DNA of 64,000 nucleotides, taken from IMG/VR virus record IMGVR_UViG_3300048597_000624, positions 1 to 64,000 of that record; one strand, written 5' to 3'. The DNA is from a virus. Below are positions 34,446 through 43,319 of this stretch, piece by piece. A program made the position numbers and the translations under genes. The notes beneath the pieces were generated by a model. That model made no database searches and was not told the DNA's origin. It saw only the letters and a list, made by a program, of their open reading frames with translations. Position 1 is the stretch's first letter. Every line of letters begins with the position of its first letter.

Positions 34446-36059
34446 TTACGAAATCAAACTGTCCGGAATCGTGATCCCGACGCCACTCGTAGTGGGCAGC
34501 AGCAGTCCCTTGGCTTTCAAATCGAAGTTTCTGTCCATCCATTCGTGGAACTCGCCCGCGCGGTCGTTCGTGACGGCCAGGCCATACCGGTCGCCAATCG
34601 CCCAAGCGATGTTGCCTTCGAACGCCGCGACACTCGGGCCGCCGCTGTAAATCTGCGTCATGGCCACCAGCGAGAAATCGTCCGCGAATACGCTGCTGGT
34701 ATTGCTCACCGCGGTTGAGATTCGGTAGCGCAGATAAACCTGCGGAGGCAGCACGCGCGGGGTGCGGAACGCCACGTTCTTTGCGGCATAGCTGGTCGTC
34801 AGCCCGGTCGCGGAAATCGTCAGCGTGTTGGCCGTCCCCTCGTCGTCGTTGATGACGGCGCCGCCATCCCAGAGCGAGACTTGCAGCACGCCAGCCGCCG
34901 GGACCGAATCGACCTTGAATTGTCCGTTGAACGCATACTGCGTTTGCGGTGAGAGCGACAACGGTACAAGGATCTCGGTCAGTTCCGATCCGTTGGAATC
35001 GAACTCCAACGCCTTTCCGTCGCCATAAACGTGCGTCGAACCGGCAGTCGTGGTGTTGTGAGCTATCGACGGGCTGCCGCCGGTCAAGTAGCTCGTGCTG
35101 GTCAACTGAGTGACGTTGCCGCCCACGCCGTTGAACGTGATCGTGTGCGTGTAGTTCGGCGATGTGCCGGTTGCCGCCACGGTTACGAGCTCGAGTCCCT
35201 TCAGAGCCCGCAACCGCGACTGGACGGTCGAAGCAGGAGCGTTGTACGCGATGAGAGCGGTCGTCTGGACCTGGCTCGCGGCGTTGGTGTAGCTCAGCGT
35301 GTAATAGCCGTCGGTTGGGGTGCCGCTGATCGCGACCGTTTGCACTTCCACGTCCGTAAGCTTGATCGTGGTGCCGATCGTCCCGAGTACCTTGATCCAG
35401 TCGTCGGGGAAGTTGGCTTGGTCGTCTTCGTCCTCGAACCCGCCGTTCGTGATGAGTCCCCCGCCGGTTGTGACTGTGACCGTTGCTGACTTGCCCGATC
35501 CCGCCGGCCAGGATTCGGACAGCAAGTTGCGAGCCGCCACGGGGGCCTTGAGCCGGAACGACGTCGCGGCGGTCGCTTCGATTTGGATCGTCTCCGCCAG
35601 CATCAGTTCGTTGACCAGTCCATCCGCGCGCTTGGTGCTGACGACGAACGTGCCGTTGCCTGCGGGGGAGCCCACGGCCGAGACGGAGGCACCGACGGCG
35701 TTCTCTTCGACGGCCTCGGTATCGGCGATCATCTGCCGAATAATCTCGCGCAGAACGGACGCGATGTCGTAAGCCGGCAACGCGACGTCATCCTTGACCA
35801 TCTGGATGCAGGTGTTTTCGATCGCGGTTTTCAGCGCGGACTGGAGCGTGTCGGTGTTCGTTTTGAAGTTGTTCAGCGCTGGGGGCAGGCCCGCGACGGC
35901 CGCTTCAAGCTCGGGGCTGACCGCGGCGAACTCGTCGAGGGCGTCCTCAACCTCGGCCGGAACGGTCGTCCCCCGGGCGGTGTTCAGGACTTCCTGGGCG
36001 TAGAAAAGTTTGCCCAATCGGACGGGAAGGCTGCCGCTGCCGGACCAAGAGAGAGCCAT
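34446..36059 (-). CDS. Virion protein with carbohydrate-binding-module-like region
   Basis: A 537-residue protein starting MALSWSGSGSLPVRLGKLFY. Residues 1-130 are helical. The middle and C-terminal parts are beta-rich and Thr-rich, with LITNGGFEDEDD followed by a Trp, a start like that of CBM4/9-type jelly rolls. It is probably a fibre or surface decoration. The start at 36059 is chosen because the upstream frame runs into conserved leader A, which ends 30 bases before it. Confidence 0.65.
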   Translation of the reverse strand: MALSWSGSGSLPVRLGKLFYAQEVLNTARGTTVPAEVEDALDEFAAVSPELEAAVAGLPPALNNFKTNTDTLQSALKTAIENTCIQMVKDDVALPAYDIASVLREIIRQMIADTEAVEENAVGASVSAVGSPAGNGTFVVSTKRADGLVNELMLAETIQIEATAATSFRLKAPVAARNLLSESWPAGSGKSATVTVTTGGGLITNGGFEDEDDQANFPDDWIKVLGTIGTTIKLTDVEVQTVAISGTPTDGYYTLSYTNAASQVQTTALIAYNAPASTVQSRLRALKGLELVTVAATGTSPNYTHTITFNGVGGNVTQLTSTSYLTGGSPSIAHNTTTAGSTHVYGDGKALEFDSNGSELTEILVPLSLSPQTQYAFNGQFKVDSVPAAGVLQVSLWDGGAVINDDEGTANTLTISATGLTTSYAAKNVAFRTPRVLPPQVYLRYRISTAVSNTSSVFADDFSLVAMTQIYSGGPSVAAFEGNIAWAIGDRYGLAVTNDRAGEFHEWMDRNFDLKAKGLLLPTTSGVGITIPDSLIS

Positions 36060-36089
36060 AGGGAAAGCCTGTTTCGCCGTGTGCCAACG

Positions 36090-36150
36090 AAAAAAGCCCG
36101 CCAGCAAGCCGATATTGGCTCGAAGGCGGGCCCGGTTGTTCCGACACCCA
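36090..36150 (-). promoter_or_regulatory. Conserved phage leader, copy A
   Basis: On the minus strand a conserved block (complement of CCGGTTGTTCCGACACCCA at 36132-36150) holds a small UCGG-loop-CCGG hairpin. It is followed by the GC stem GCCCGCC/GGCGGGC with an inner AGCC/GGCT stem, and a run of six U. It lies 30 bases before the start at 36059. The identical block recurs in copies B and C. Confidence 0.8.
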
Positions 36151-36267
36151 TGTTGAGTTGTGCGGGGTATTCTAGCGATCCCTGGCGGCCAGTGCCAAGG
36201 TTCTTGCTGACTTTCGGATTTGCCCAAATTAAATTAAACGCTGGATTCAGGCCCGGGAGCCCATGAA

Positions 36268-37437
36268 ATGTCCAACGAGTCCCCCACTGTCGACGCCGAC
36301 CTTCGTTTCTCGTTCCGCTGCCCGTCGTGCGGCGCCAAGTGCAAGAGCAAGGTCAAGCACGTCGGCAAACGCGTGGATTGCCCGAAGTGCGGGGCATCGA
36401 TCGCGGTGCCGAGTTACTCCGGAAGGGGAGAGCAGTTCGAAGATTTGGAAATGACGGATTTGCTCAAGCGGGAGCCCGGAAGGATCCAGCCGGACGCCCC
36501 GACGATCAAGGATTGGCAAGCCACTCCGTCGCAGTCCGGATCCGGACGGAGTGTGGAAGAAAGCCTGTTTGACGATCTGCCCAGCGCGGAGGAATCGCGA
36601 GTTCGGTTCGATGCGATCAGTCGCGATGACGACTCGGATGACGATCAGCCGAGTATTGATCTGACGATGAGGGCGAAGCCGGAGCGGCGAGATGGCCCGG
36701 CAGTTCCAACGTGGGCTCCCGGCACAGTTGCAATCATTGCCTGGATGTTCCTAACGACCGCGCACGCCGCATGGATTTCATGGAGCAATACTGAACTGCC
36801 AGCCCAGGTGTACACTGCCTTTACAAGTTCCATTGGCGCATCGAATCTGTACTGGGCGGTATTTCTCTCAATTCGCGCTTGGAGAGTTGCGAAGTTTTAT
36901 TCAACAATTTCTGGAGGCGCGCTGCCCGCGTTTCCGCAATTCATTCGCTACCTGATGGCTATCTCCACGTCATGGTTTGGGATCGGAGCGGTAAGCTTCC
37001 TCCTTACGGTCCCTTACGCCATTTTTTCCAATGAGAACCTTGGGATTGTGCTGGCTGCGATTGGAATGTATTGGGCTCTTTCTCTCGTGATGTGGCTTGC
37101 GACGATTACGGTGCTTGGTGTTGTGTATTTCATCACTAAACCGCCAGTAGTCTATGCAATGCCTGCTCCCAGTCTCGATCAAGAACGAACGACGGCAAAG
37201 TCCATTAGCCTTAGTGAAATTGCTGTTTTGTTTGGGCTCTTGGCGATATGCGCCGTCTGCGGAGCGGCAATTGGAGTTTCTGCACGCGCAATCTATCCGC
37301 TGTCGCCGGCCAACGTGGGGATTCAAGGTCGCTTTGACAGGCTACCTATCAGAGCGAACGGAGCCCAAGCCCAACAGAACCAGCAAATGTGGAAAGACAT
37401 GATTCGCGGTCTGGCAAACCAGAACCAGCAGAACTAG
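36268..37437 (+). CDS. Zinc-ribbon plus multi-TM membrane protein (moron candidate)
   Basis: A 389-residue protein on the strand opposite to its prophage neighbours. An N-terminal zinc ribbon (FRCPSCGAKC...VDCPKCGASI) is followed by an acidic linker and about five TM helices (for example IIAWMFLTTAHAAWISW, FGIGAVSFLLTVPYAIF, VLAAIGMYWALSLVMW, IAVLFGLLAICAVCGAAIGV), then a Gln/Asn-rich tail. This domain pair is common in host planctomycete membrane proteins. It shares the CTAG stop tetramer with the convergent gene. Orientation points to lysogenic expression; superinfection exclusion is a guess. Confidence 0.75.
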   Translation: MSNESPTVDADLRFSFRCPSCGAKCKSKVKHVGKRVDCPKCGASIAVPSYSGRGEQFEDLEMTDLLKREPGRIQPDAPTIKDWQATPSQSGSGRSVEESLFDDLPSAEESRVRFDAISRDDDSDDDQPSIDLTMRAKPERRDGPAVPTWAPGTVAIIAWMFLTTAHAAWISWSNTELPAQVYTAFTSSIGASNLYWAVFLSIRAWRVAKFYSTISGGALPAFPQFIRYLMAISTSWFGIGAVSFLLTVPYAIFSNENLGIVLAAIGMYWALSLVMWLATITVLGVVYFITKPPVVYAMPAPSLDQERTTAKSISLSEIAVLFGLLAICAVCGAAIGVSARAIYPLSPANVGIQGRFDRLPIRANGAQAQQNQQMWKDMIRGLANQNQQN

Positions 37438-39125
37438 AGGATCCCGTCAATGAACGCCGATCCTGGAATCGTGTTGTCGTCAGCATTGGTGCTGTCGTAA
37501 GCCCGCGACCCCATGCGCAGTCTTTCGAGTCGCGACAATGATTTTGTCAGCGCGAATTTGTATTCAGCTTCAATGCGGTAAAGCAACTTTTTCACGTCGG
37601 CTGTGAGTTGCGGCGCGTGCGGGATGATGCTTACGTCCATCAGAACCGCCACGCCGGGCGCTTCGTTGTAATTCGCGAATGACGGTAGCTGCGGTGGTTC
37701 TCCTACCCGCTCCGCCTTGATCTTCACATGCCGATACGTAAGCCCGCCGCCTGGCTTTGTTAGCTGAACAACGAAGACATCATCGTCGCTGTCGCCGCCT
37801 CCAGCGATCGGCAGGGCGATGCGGTACGGATTGTGCTCGTATCGCCCAGACACTTCGTACACAGTGTAAATGGCTTGCTTGTGCTCTTCGCTGTATGGAC
37901 CCGCCTGCTTGGGTAAATCGCCGTAGGTGACTTGCGGCTCTGGCGCGTTTGATTCTTCGGGAACGTTCTCTGACTGTTCGGTGGCTTCGGTCTTGAAGAT
38001 CGAATGCTCGTCATTGCAAGGCGATTGCCAATACGAAACGAATAGTCCGATTGGAGATGCTTCTCCAGTAACGGGAGGGACTGGCGACCGAAAGCGGTTG
38101 TACTCGTCTATCGAGACAGGCTTGCCCATCATGCTCAATGGGTCGTTGATGTTGAAGGCAACTCCTTCTCCGGACTGATTGTGGAGAATTCGGACAACCA
38201 TTCCGACTCGATTTTCATGCAGATAGTCAACGATTGAGGCGTTGAGAATGAAATACTGATTGTTTCCCATTGCCGCTAGCGCCAGTTTGTTTTCGATAAC
38301 TTGAGCGCATGAGACAAGCAGCGCAGTCTTGCTTGCCGATGGTGGGCCTGTTAGCTCAATTTCAACTTCTCCGTGAGTGACAATTCCATCAGGCGAACTT
38401 GTGGTATGCCTTGCCGTCCACGACGTGGCACCACCCGGCGCGGCATACGGTATCTGGCGGTCAACGATCGTGTAGTCGATCGTAAGTCCAGCGGTGTCCA
38501 CGTTGAAGTTCATTGAATGCCGCTTAAAGCCTGGCTGTAATGGAGGAACGACCAGGTTGCGGAATGCGTGAGGTTCCATGTTGACCGTACTGACTTGAAG
38601 TCTCCCCGCGATTGTCCGCGTGCAGTACCAGTCTCCATCGTAGTCGTCGATGCTCGACCATCGGTTCGATAGAACTCCGCTAATGTTCGTCGCGTCTTCG
38701 CAGATCAGGCGACAAACCTCAATCGTAAATTCAATGCGGAGAATTCTTGCGCCGGCAGCGTGGGTGATCTTCACTCCAGACGGCTTGGGGCCGCTATTCA
38801 AATCCCACTTACTGCGCTCTTCCGAATCTGACGGAAGCGCCCGAAGGATTACCTCCTCGCCAATTTTGTACTCAAACTCCCGGCGCGGTTCATTCAAGCG
38901 ATCTTGAATCGCCCGAAAGTTATTCGCCATGTTTGTGTTTCCAGGAGAAGCCCCCAGGTAGGGAGAAAGAAACTCCGGGTGAACCAAACCGGACACGGTA
39001 ATACGGAAGCGATGATAGAGAAGATCCGTTCCGGAAGGGTCGTATATTGGTTCCTGGGAGAACTCCTTGGTCAGGACGTTTGTTAGGCCAATTCCGTTGT
39101 AGGTGACCTTCGTGTCGTCAGACAT
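37434..39125 (-). CDS. Large tail-associated protein
   Basis: A 563-residue mostly beta protein with no catalytic motif. It follows the tape-measure candidate by 14 bases, where distal-tail and baseplate hub proteins usually sit. The C-terminal 100 residues are helical. It ends at the shared CTAG with the opposing membrane gene. Confidence 0.6.
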   Translation of the reverse strand: MSDDTKVTYNGIGLTNVLTKEFSQEPIYDPSGTDLLYHRFRITVSGLVHPEFLSPYLGASPGNTNMANNFRAIQDRLNEPRREFEYKIGEEVILRALPSDSEERSKWDLNSGPKPSGVKITHAAGARILRIEFTIEVCRLICEDATNISGVLSNRWSSIDDYDGDWYCTRTIAGRLQVSTVNMEPHAFRNLVVPPLQPGFKRHSMNFNVDTAGLTIDYTIVDRQIPYAAPGGATSWTARHTTSSPDGIVTHGEVEIELTGPPSASKTALLVSCAQVIENKLALAAMGNNQYFILNASIVDYLHENRVGMVVRILHNQSGEGVAFNINDPLSMMGKPVSIDEYNRFRSPVPPVTGEASPIGLFVSYWQSPCNDEHSIFKTEATEQSENVPEESNAPEPQVTYGDLPKQAGPYSEEHKQAIYTVYEVSGRYEHNPYRIALPIAGGGDSDDDVFVVQLTKPGGGLTYRHVKIKAERVGEPPQLPSFANYNEAPGVAVLMDVSIIPHAPQLTADVKKLLYRIEAEYKFALTKSLSRLERLRMGSRAYDSTNADDNTIPGSAFIDGIL

Positions 39126-39139
39126 CTCTCACTCTCTTC

Positions 39140-40336
39140 CTAGTCCCGTTCGTCTTGTCGTTCGCGCTGGTTCCGACCTTTCTGGCCATTCGGAGCTTGC
39201 CCCCACCGGACGGTATTAAACTTTCCATTCGCCATGTCGCGCAACGCTTGATTCCACACGCCGGTAGTCTTTGCATTTCCGTTCGCAATTCCTCGGTCAA
39301 TATTTTGAAGCAATTGCACAATCGGATTAAGTCCAAGCTCTGCAGTCTTGGTCTGCAACCATGCCCAAATTGCAACCAGCTTTGCGGCGATAGTGGCGAG
39401 AACGTTTAAAGTGTTTGCCAGTTGCTGCTGGAGAGGGTGCAGTTGAGTTCTCATGTCGTTGATGGCATCGGCCAACATCTTAGTTGATCGTTCAGTTCCG
39501 GATGCCATCTGGTATTGACGCTGCATGTCCGATCGTTCGAGTTCTGCGAAAGCTCTCGCGATTCCCCCGCTGTATCGCTTCAGGCCCTCCTGCGATCTGA
39601 GTTGCGTATCAGCAAATTGCTTGCTCGCCACACCAGCAGCAAGCAACGAGCCGGCCGCCGCGCTCCCGGCCGTAGCGAGAGTGGCCATCGCCATCGCTGA
39701 CTTTTCAATCCGCTCGTCTTGCTCCTTCCTCGCCCGCTCCGCATCCGCCGAATCCGCCTCATCGGCCATCCCGCCGCCGATGATGTCCCCATACTGCTCC
39801 TTGTAGCCCGCGCGACGCTCCGCCCTCTGAACATCCGTCAGCGGACTCGCGGGGGCACCGTCCGCAGCGGTCGCCACGCCTTGGGACCGCTGCCGTAGCG
39901 ATTGCTGGACAAGGTTGGCCAACCGCTGGAACGTGCTGCGATCGTTCTTGGCCGGCGCGTTCGGCTCGGATGGAGCCTGCGATCGAGGCTGCTGTGACGG
40001 CTGGGCGAACGACCGAAATCCAGTCTCGCGCCCCTCCGCAGGACGAATCCCGTACTCCCCGCTCGCCGACGGCGTGTACTTCCCCGTCTCGACTGGACGG
40101 ATGCCGTATTCACTCCCCGACCCCGGCGACAGGTACTGATTGACTTTGCGTCCCGCGCGAGCCGCCAAGTCTCCCAAGCCTTCGTTGCGAACTACCTGGG
40201 CGGTCTGAGCGACAACCGGGCGAGCGGCTGCCGCGGCTCGAGTGAGCAAGCCGGAACCGGCCCGGGCGGCAATGGGGGCGATCTTCGGAATAAGTCCGGT
40301 CGCCATCGAAGCCAGCAGTGCCAATGGGGCGCCCAT
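39140..40336 (-). CDS. Tape-measure protein candidate (short)
   Basis: A 398-residue Ala/Gln-rich helical protein with hydrophobic segments (ATLATAGSAAAGSLLAAGVA; LNVLATIAAKLVAIWAWL) and a repeated EYGIRPVETGKY/EYGIRPAEGRET pair near residues 75-105. It starts directly after the frameshifted chaperone stop (TAA then ATG), the standard place of the tape measure. It is shorter than usual, which would mean a short tail or an unusual tape. Confidence 0.65.
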   Translation of the reverse strand: MGAPLALLASMATGLIPKIAPIAARAGSGLLTRAAAAARPVVAQTAQVVRNEGLGDLAARAGRKVNQYLSPGSGSEYGIRPVETGKYTPSASGEYGIRPAEGRETGFRSFAQPSQQPRSQAPSEPNAPAKNDRSTFQRLANLVQQSLRQRSQGVATAADGAPASPLTDVQRAERRAGYKEQYGDIIGGGMADEADSADAERARKEQDERIEKSAMAMATLATAGSAAAGSLLAAGVASKQFADTQLRSQEGLKRYSGGIARAFAELERSDMQRQYQMASGTERSTKMLADAINDMRTQLHPLQQQLANTLNVLATIAAKLVAIWAWLQTKTAELGLNPIVQLLQNIDRGIANGNAKTTGVWNQALRDMANGKFNTVRWGQAPNGQKGRNQRERQDERD

Positions 40337-40977
40337 TTACTGAACCCTCGTATCACGCGTCTCGTTCAGACGGGCATGAGTCTCCGCCATTGCGTAGAGC
40401 GCGGCTCCCTCGTCGTCCGATTCCGCCATGGCGCAGAACACAGCTTCGCTCAGCATGTCACTGCCATGCGACTTGAACGCCTCTACGATGCGCTGGCGGG
40501 CTCGGATTTCGGCTCGGCTTCGGTTGAGCCAGAATCCGACGACTCGTTCGTAGCCCCCTCCTGCGTCGTCTCCGTCAACTCCGCCGATGCCTCCTGGGAA
40601 GCATCCGCCGGCGACGTCAAAGCCGTAACAGACGGCGAGGTCAGAGTCTGGCTGGTACTTTTTTTTAGCCCCGCCAAGTACTCCATAAAGTCGACGAACA
40701 GTTGGACGGTTTCGCTTTCGGTCGCGCCATGCTGCGTACCGTCGGCGTCTTCCGTCCATTCCTTTAGACCGAAGATATCCCGCATGGCGACGATCAGGCG
40801 GCTCTGGGCTTCGAGGTCGCCGGCATCGATCAATGCCGGATCCGACGTCAGATTGAACGAGTTGTGCATCCCCAGCTTGCGGTGGGCAGCAATCGGATCG
40901 ATCGCGCGATTGATTTCTCCCGGCTTCTCTCCGTCGCTGTATCGAAAGATTTCCCGGGTTGGTTTGTTGTCCGTCAT
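40337..40977 (-). CDS. Tail assembly chaperone, G-T frameshift product
   Basis: Translation starts at 40977, follows the G frame to a run of eight A (40666-40659), slips -1 there and continues to the stop at 40337, giving about 213 residues. In the zero frame the site reads CTA AAA AAA AGT. After slippage it reads AAA AAG TAC (KKY) and continues through FWLNRSRAEIRARQRIVEAF to LNETRDTRVQ. This layout (G, G-T by -1 slip, then tape measure) is conserved in long-tailed phages. Confidence 0.75.
40483..40977 (-). CDS. Tail assembly chaperone G
   Basis: A 164-residue protein (MTDNKPTREIFRYSDGEKPG) between tail tube and tape measure. The C-terminus is low complexity (Ser/Thr/Glu). It uses the zero frame across the A8 slip site at residue 104 or so. 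The start at Met6 of the longer frame (40977) is preferred; 40992 is possible. Confidence 0.75.
   Translation of the reverse strand: MTDNKPTREIFRYSDGEKPGEINRAIDPIAAHRKLGMHNSFNLTSDPALIDAGDLEAQSRLIVAMRDIFGLKEWTEDADGTQHGATESETVQLFVDFMEYLAGLKKSTSQTLTSPSVTALTSPADASQEASAELTETTQEGATNESSDSGSTEAEPKSEPASAS
40659..40666 (-). promoter_or_regulatory. Slippery sequence for -1 ribosomal frameshift
   Basis: Eight consecutive A in the mRNA, with heptamer A AAA AAA in the correct phase, where the G frame and the -1 frame overlap by about 180 bases downstream. Confidence 0.75.
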
Positions 40978-41019
40978 GGTCCCGCTGTACATGGATAGCG
41001 CCTTTCCATCTCTTCAAAA

Positions 41020-41502
41020 CTAGGAAGTCACTGCGTTTCGAAGCACTCCCGAACCGTTCTTGTGGGCTTCGAACTCGCAGACGAACCGAGAATATTTGGT
41101 ACCCCGATTGCAGTTGATTGCTCCGCGCACAAACACCCGCGGGTAGTTTCGCGGAAGCAGCGTGGACGCGATCAGCAAGCGAATCGTCTTGCTGTCCTGG
41201 AACATGAGCGTGCCTGGAGTGCCAGGGGTGCCGGCCGTTCCGCCAGCCAGGCGAGCTTCCACCTTGGCGGCAACCGTAGAATCCCACTTGGTGAGCTCCA
41301 TGCGGATGCGGGCAATTTCCCCCAGGTACTGGACGTCGATCGGCGGGCCATCATCGCCGCCGTGCTGGTCGCCAGGGACGTCGAGGAAAAAGCCCTCTTC
41401 GTCGATGACGATGCCGTTGTCGGAGTAGCCGAGATCTTCCAGGCCGGCTCCAGCGTCGATACGGACCAGAGCCGGGCCGGGAACGATGACTGCAAGTGCC
41501 AT
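41020..41502 (-). CDS. Major tail tube protein
   Basis: A 160-residue beta-rich protein. The order tube, G, G-T, tape measure and text such as IDVQYLGEIARIRMELTKWD are characteristic of tail-tube proteins of siphoviruses. A Gly/Thr-rich loop (GGTAGTPGTPGT) lies in the middle. It polymerises around the tape measure to form the tail tube. Confidence 0.75.
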   Translation of the reverse strand: MALAVIVPGPALVRIDAGAGLEDLGYSDNGIVIDEEGFFLDVPGDQHGGDDGPPIDVQYLGEIARIRMELTKWDSTVAAKVEARLAGGTAGTPGTPGTLMFQDSKTIRLLIASTLLPRNYPRVFVRGAINCNRGTKYSRFVCEFEAHKNGSGVLRNAVTS

Positions 41503-41520
41503 GGCTTAAATCCCTCTCGT

Positions 41521-42027
41521 TCAACCAGCCGACAGCGGCGACGGACGCCGCGCGGGGTAAAAGTTTCGGACGTTGTCGCGAAGTAAGTTCTGGTTCCGCA
41601 CCGCCGATATCGAGGGCGTCAGCGCCTTGGGCAGGGCCGCGTCCTGCTGCGGTTCGAGGTTGAAGACATTCCGCCCCCGGCGCAAATCCTCGAGGTGGGC
41701 CTCGGCACGATCCATCGCCGCGACTCGCGCTTCGCTGGCTCCATCCGGGCGCCGCTCCATGAGCATCCCCATGGCGACTTCGCAGGTGATGCGCTTCAGA
41801 TACGCCTGCGAGTTGTCGGTGAGGCTCGACAAGTCCGCGACCGTGTACCGCTTGCCGACCAGCAGCGCCGCTTCGATACGGCCGCTGGCGTCTTCGAGAA
41901 TCGCGAGCAGCCGATCGTCGGTTGCCAGGTCAACTTCCTCGACTCGCGTACCGTCCCCGACCAAGTCGCCGATCTCGCGACTATCGAACCGGACGATCAT
42001 GTCGGCGGGGTCGGCGTAAGAGGCCAT
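41521..42027 (-). CDS. Head-tail connector, DUF1320/gp36-like
   Basis: A 168-residue helical protein beginning MASYADPADMIVRFDSREIGDL, the usual opening of DUF1320 (Mu gp36-like) proteins that connect head and tail. ALLVGKRYTVADL and LKRITCEVAMGMLMER fit the family. The start at 42027 is taken from this homology; the upstream frame runs through a terminator hairpin. Confidence 0.8.
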   Translation of the reverse strand: MASYADPADMIVRFDSREIGDLVGDGTRVEEVDLATDDRLLAILEDASGRIEAALLVGKRYTVADLSSLTDNSQAYLKRITCEVAMGMLMERRPDGASEARVAAMDRAEAHLEDLRRGRNVFNLEPQQDAALPKALTPSISAVRNQNLLRDNVRNFYPARRPSPLSAG

Positions 42028-42052
42028 ATCAACCAGCGAGTAAAAGAGAGAA

Positions 42053-42088
42053 GCTCTGGCGGGCGTGTTCGGCGCCACCCGCCAGAGC
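42053..42088 (-). terminator. Hairpin between capsid and connector genes
   Basis: GCTCTGGCGGG and CCCGCCAGAGC form an 11-bp perfect stem around a GC loop, followed on the minus strand by TTCTCTCTTTTA. It lies after the capsid gene and 26 bases before the connector start, so it may lower expression of the tail genes relative to the capsid. Confidence 0.75.
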
Positions 42089-42115
42089 AAGCGAGCCAGC
42101 AAACATCAAGACGGA

Positions 42116-43165
42116 TCAGTCGCAGGCACCGGTGAACAAGAACCCAGTGACGGGAGCCGTCACGATGGTGTCGTAGTTCTCGGTGATGCGACCCTTGGTG
42201 CGGCGGTTGTCGGGGTCGTCCTTCGTCTCGATCGTCATCTCCTCTTTCATGAAGATGGTGATCGTCGAGAACGAGGGAGCGCCTTCCACACCAACCAGTC
42301 CGCCCGGTCGAGCGCACATGAACGGCGTTGTGTCAGGCAGCACGAAACCGCGGCTGGTGGTCGCACCCTTTTGCGTCGAAACGCGAACGGTCTTTTCGAC
42401 CACAAGCGGGAAGCCATACAGCTTGTCCGGGAGTCCGAACATCGAATTGCCGCCGGCCAACTCGCCGCGGATTTGCGGGAGAGCGTCCGGGCTGCCCTTG
42501 ATGTGGTCAACGATCTCTTGCGCGACCGCCAGCTTGCGGGCCAAGCCCGGGCTGATGACGACAACCAAATCGTTGATGTCGATCGCGGCCAGCGTGTCCT
42601 TGAGGATCAACTCGGCCGCGTGATTCAGCGACCGCTTGATCGACTGGGCCGCCGTGGTCGAGACGTCCCACTTGGTCGACACGCCGGTGATCGAACCGCC
42701 GGTCACAGCGCTCACGTGTGTCGAATCGTAGTTGCCGGAGGTCGTCGCAGCGGTGATCGCTCGCAACGTGCGGGCGGTCATCATCCGTTGGGCGTGGATC
42801 CGGCTGTGGGCCGCGATGATGTCCCACGTCGCCTGTTCGGACGTCAAGTAGCCGATATTGAACCCGGTCGCGATGCGTTTCGCAGCGTAGGCCAGGTATT
42901 CGTGCGACTCGGTGCCGTCGTTGAAATCCGGCGACTCGTTTCCGTCCGGCCATTGCAGGTCGGCCAGATTGGAGTTGACCAGGCGGCCAGCCTGTTCGAC
43001 CGTCATTTTCATGTAATAGCCGACCATCTTGTCGACTGGGACGATTTGGGCGTATCGATTGACCGCGAAATCCTTAACATTCCGCGAGAAATCGACGACC
43101 ATTTTTCCACTCGCTTCGTGCGAGGGGACGTAGGTGTTGTTTGCGCCTGGAAGTGTGGCTGCCAC
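42116..43165 (-). CDS. Major capsid protein
   Basis: A 349-residue protein located between decoration protein and connector. The mixed alpha/beta pattern with a helical N-terminal arm, a central MMTARTLRAITAATTSGNY segment and a long C-terminal beta region ending TENYDTIVTAPVTGFLF is typical for HK97-like coat proteins. No cleavage site is obvious. A structured leader precedes the gene at 43217-43270. Confidence 0.85.
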   Translation of the reverse strand: MAATLPGANNTYVPSHEASGKMVVDFSRNVKDFAVNRYAQIVPVDKMVGYYMKMTVEQAGRLVNSNLADLQWPDGNESPDFNDGTESHEYLAYAAKRIATGFNIGYLTSEQATWDIIAAHSRIHAQRMMTARTLRAITAATTSGNYDSTHVSAVTGGSITGVSTKWDVSTTAAQSIKRSLNHAAELILKDTLAAIDINDLVVVISPGLARKLAVAQEIVDHIKGSPDALPQIRGELAGGNSMFGLPDKLYGFPLVVEKTVRVSTQKGATTSRGFVLPDTTPFMCARPGGLVGVEGAPSFSTITIFMKEEMTIETKDDPDNRRTKGRITENYDTIVTAPVTGFLFTGACD

Positions 43166-43216
43166 GGCTCATCTCCAGACCCTTCCGTCATGGTCGCTTC
43201 CGTCGTCATGTGCTAT

Positions 43217-43270
43217 GTGCGTCTTCGCCCAGGACGGAGCCGGGCTTTTCGGGGGCCAGCCTAGACGCAC
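43217..43270 (-). promoter_or_regulatory. Structured 5' leader of the capsid gene
   Basis: GTGCGTCT and AGACGCAC form an 8-bp outer stem enclosing at least one inner hairpin (GCCC...GGGC, with an alternative GGCT/AGCC pairing), 51 bases before the capsid start. There is no U run, so it is not a terminator. It could stabilise the capsid mRNA or hide a ribosome site. Confidence 0.5.
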
Positions 43271-43319
43271 TAGTTCGGTAAAAACTGTTCGGTGTGAATC
43301 GGTTGATTTGGTTGATGGA

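Noticed and set aside
40337-41287. The full 316-codon frame as a separate gene
   Set aside because: Its first two thirds are antiprotein-like and overlap the tail tube and chaperone G; only the part after the A8 slip site reads as protein, which fits a frameshift product.
43177-43260. Rho-independent terminator ahead of the capsid gene
   Set aside because: The stem-loop is clear but there is no U run on either side, so I list it as a structured leader instead.
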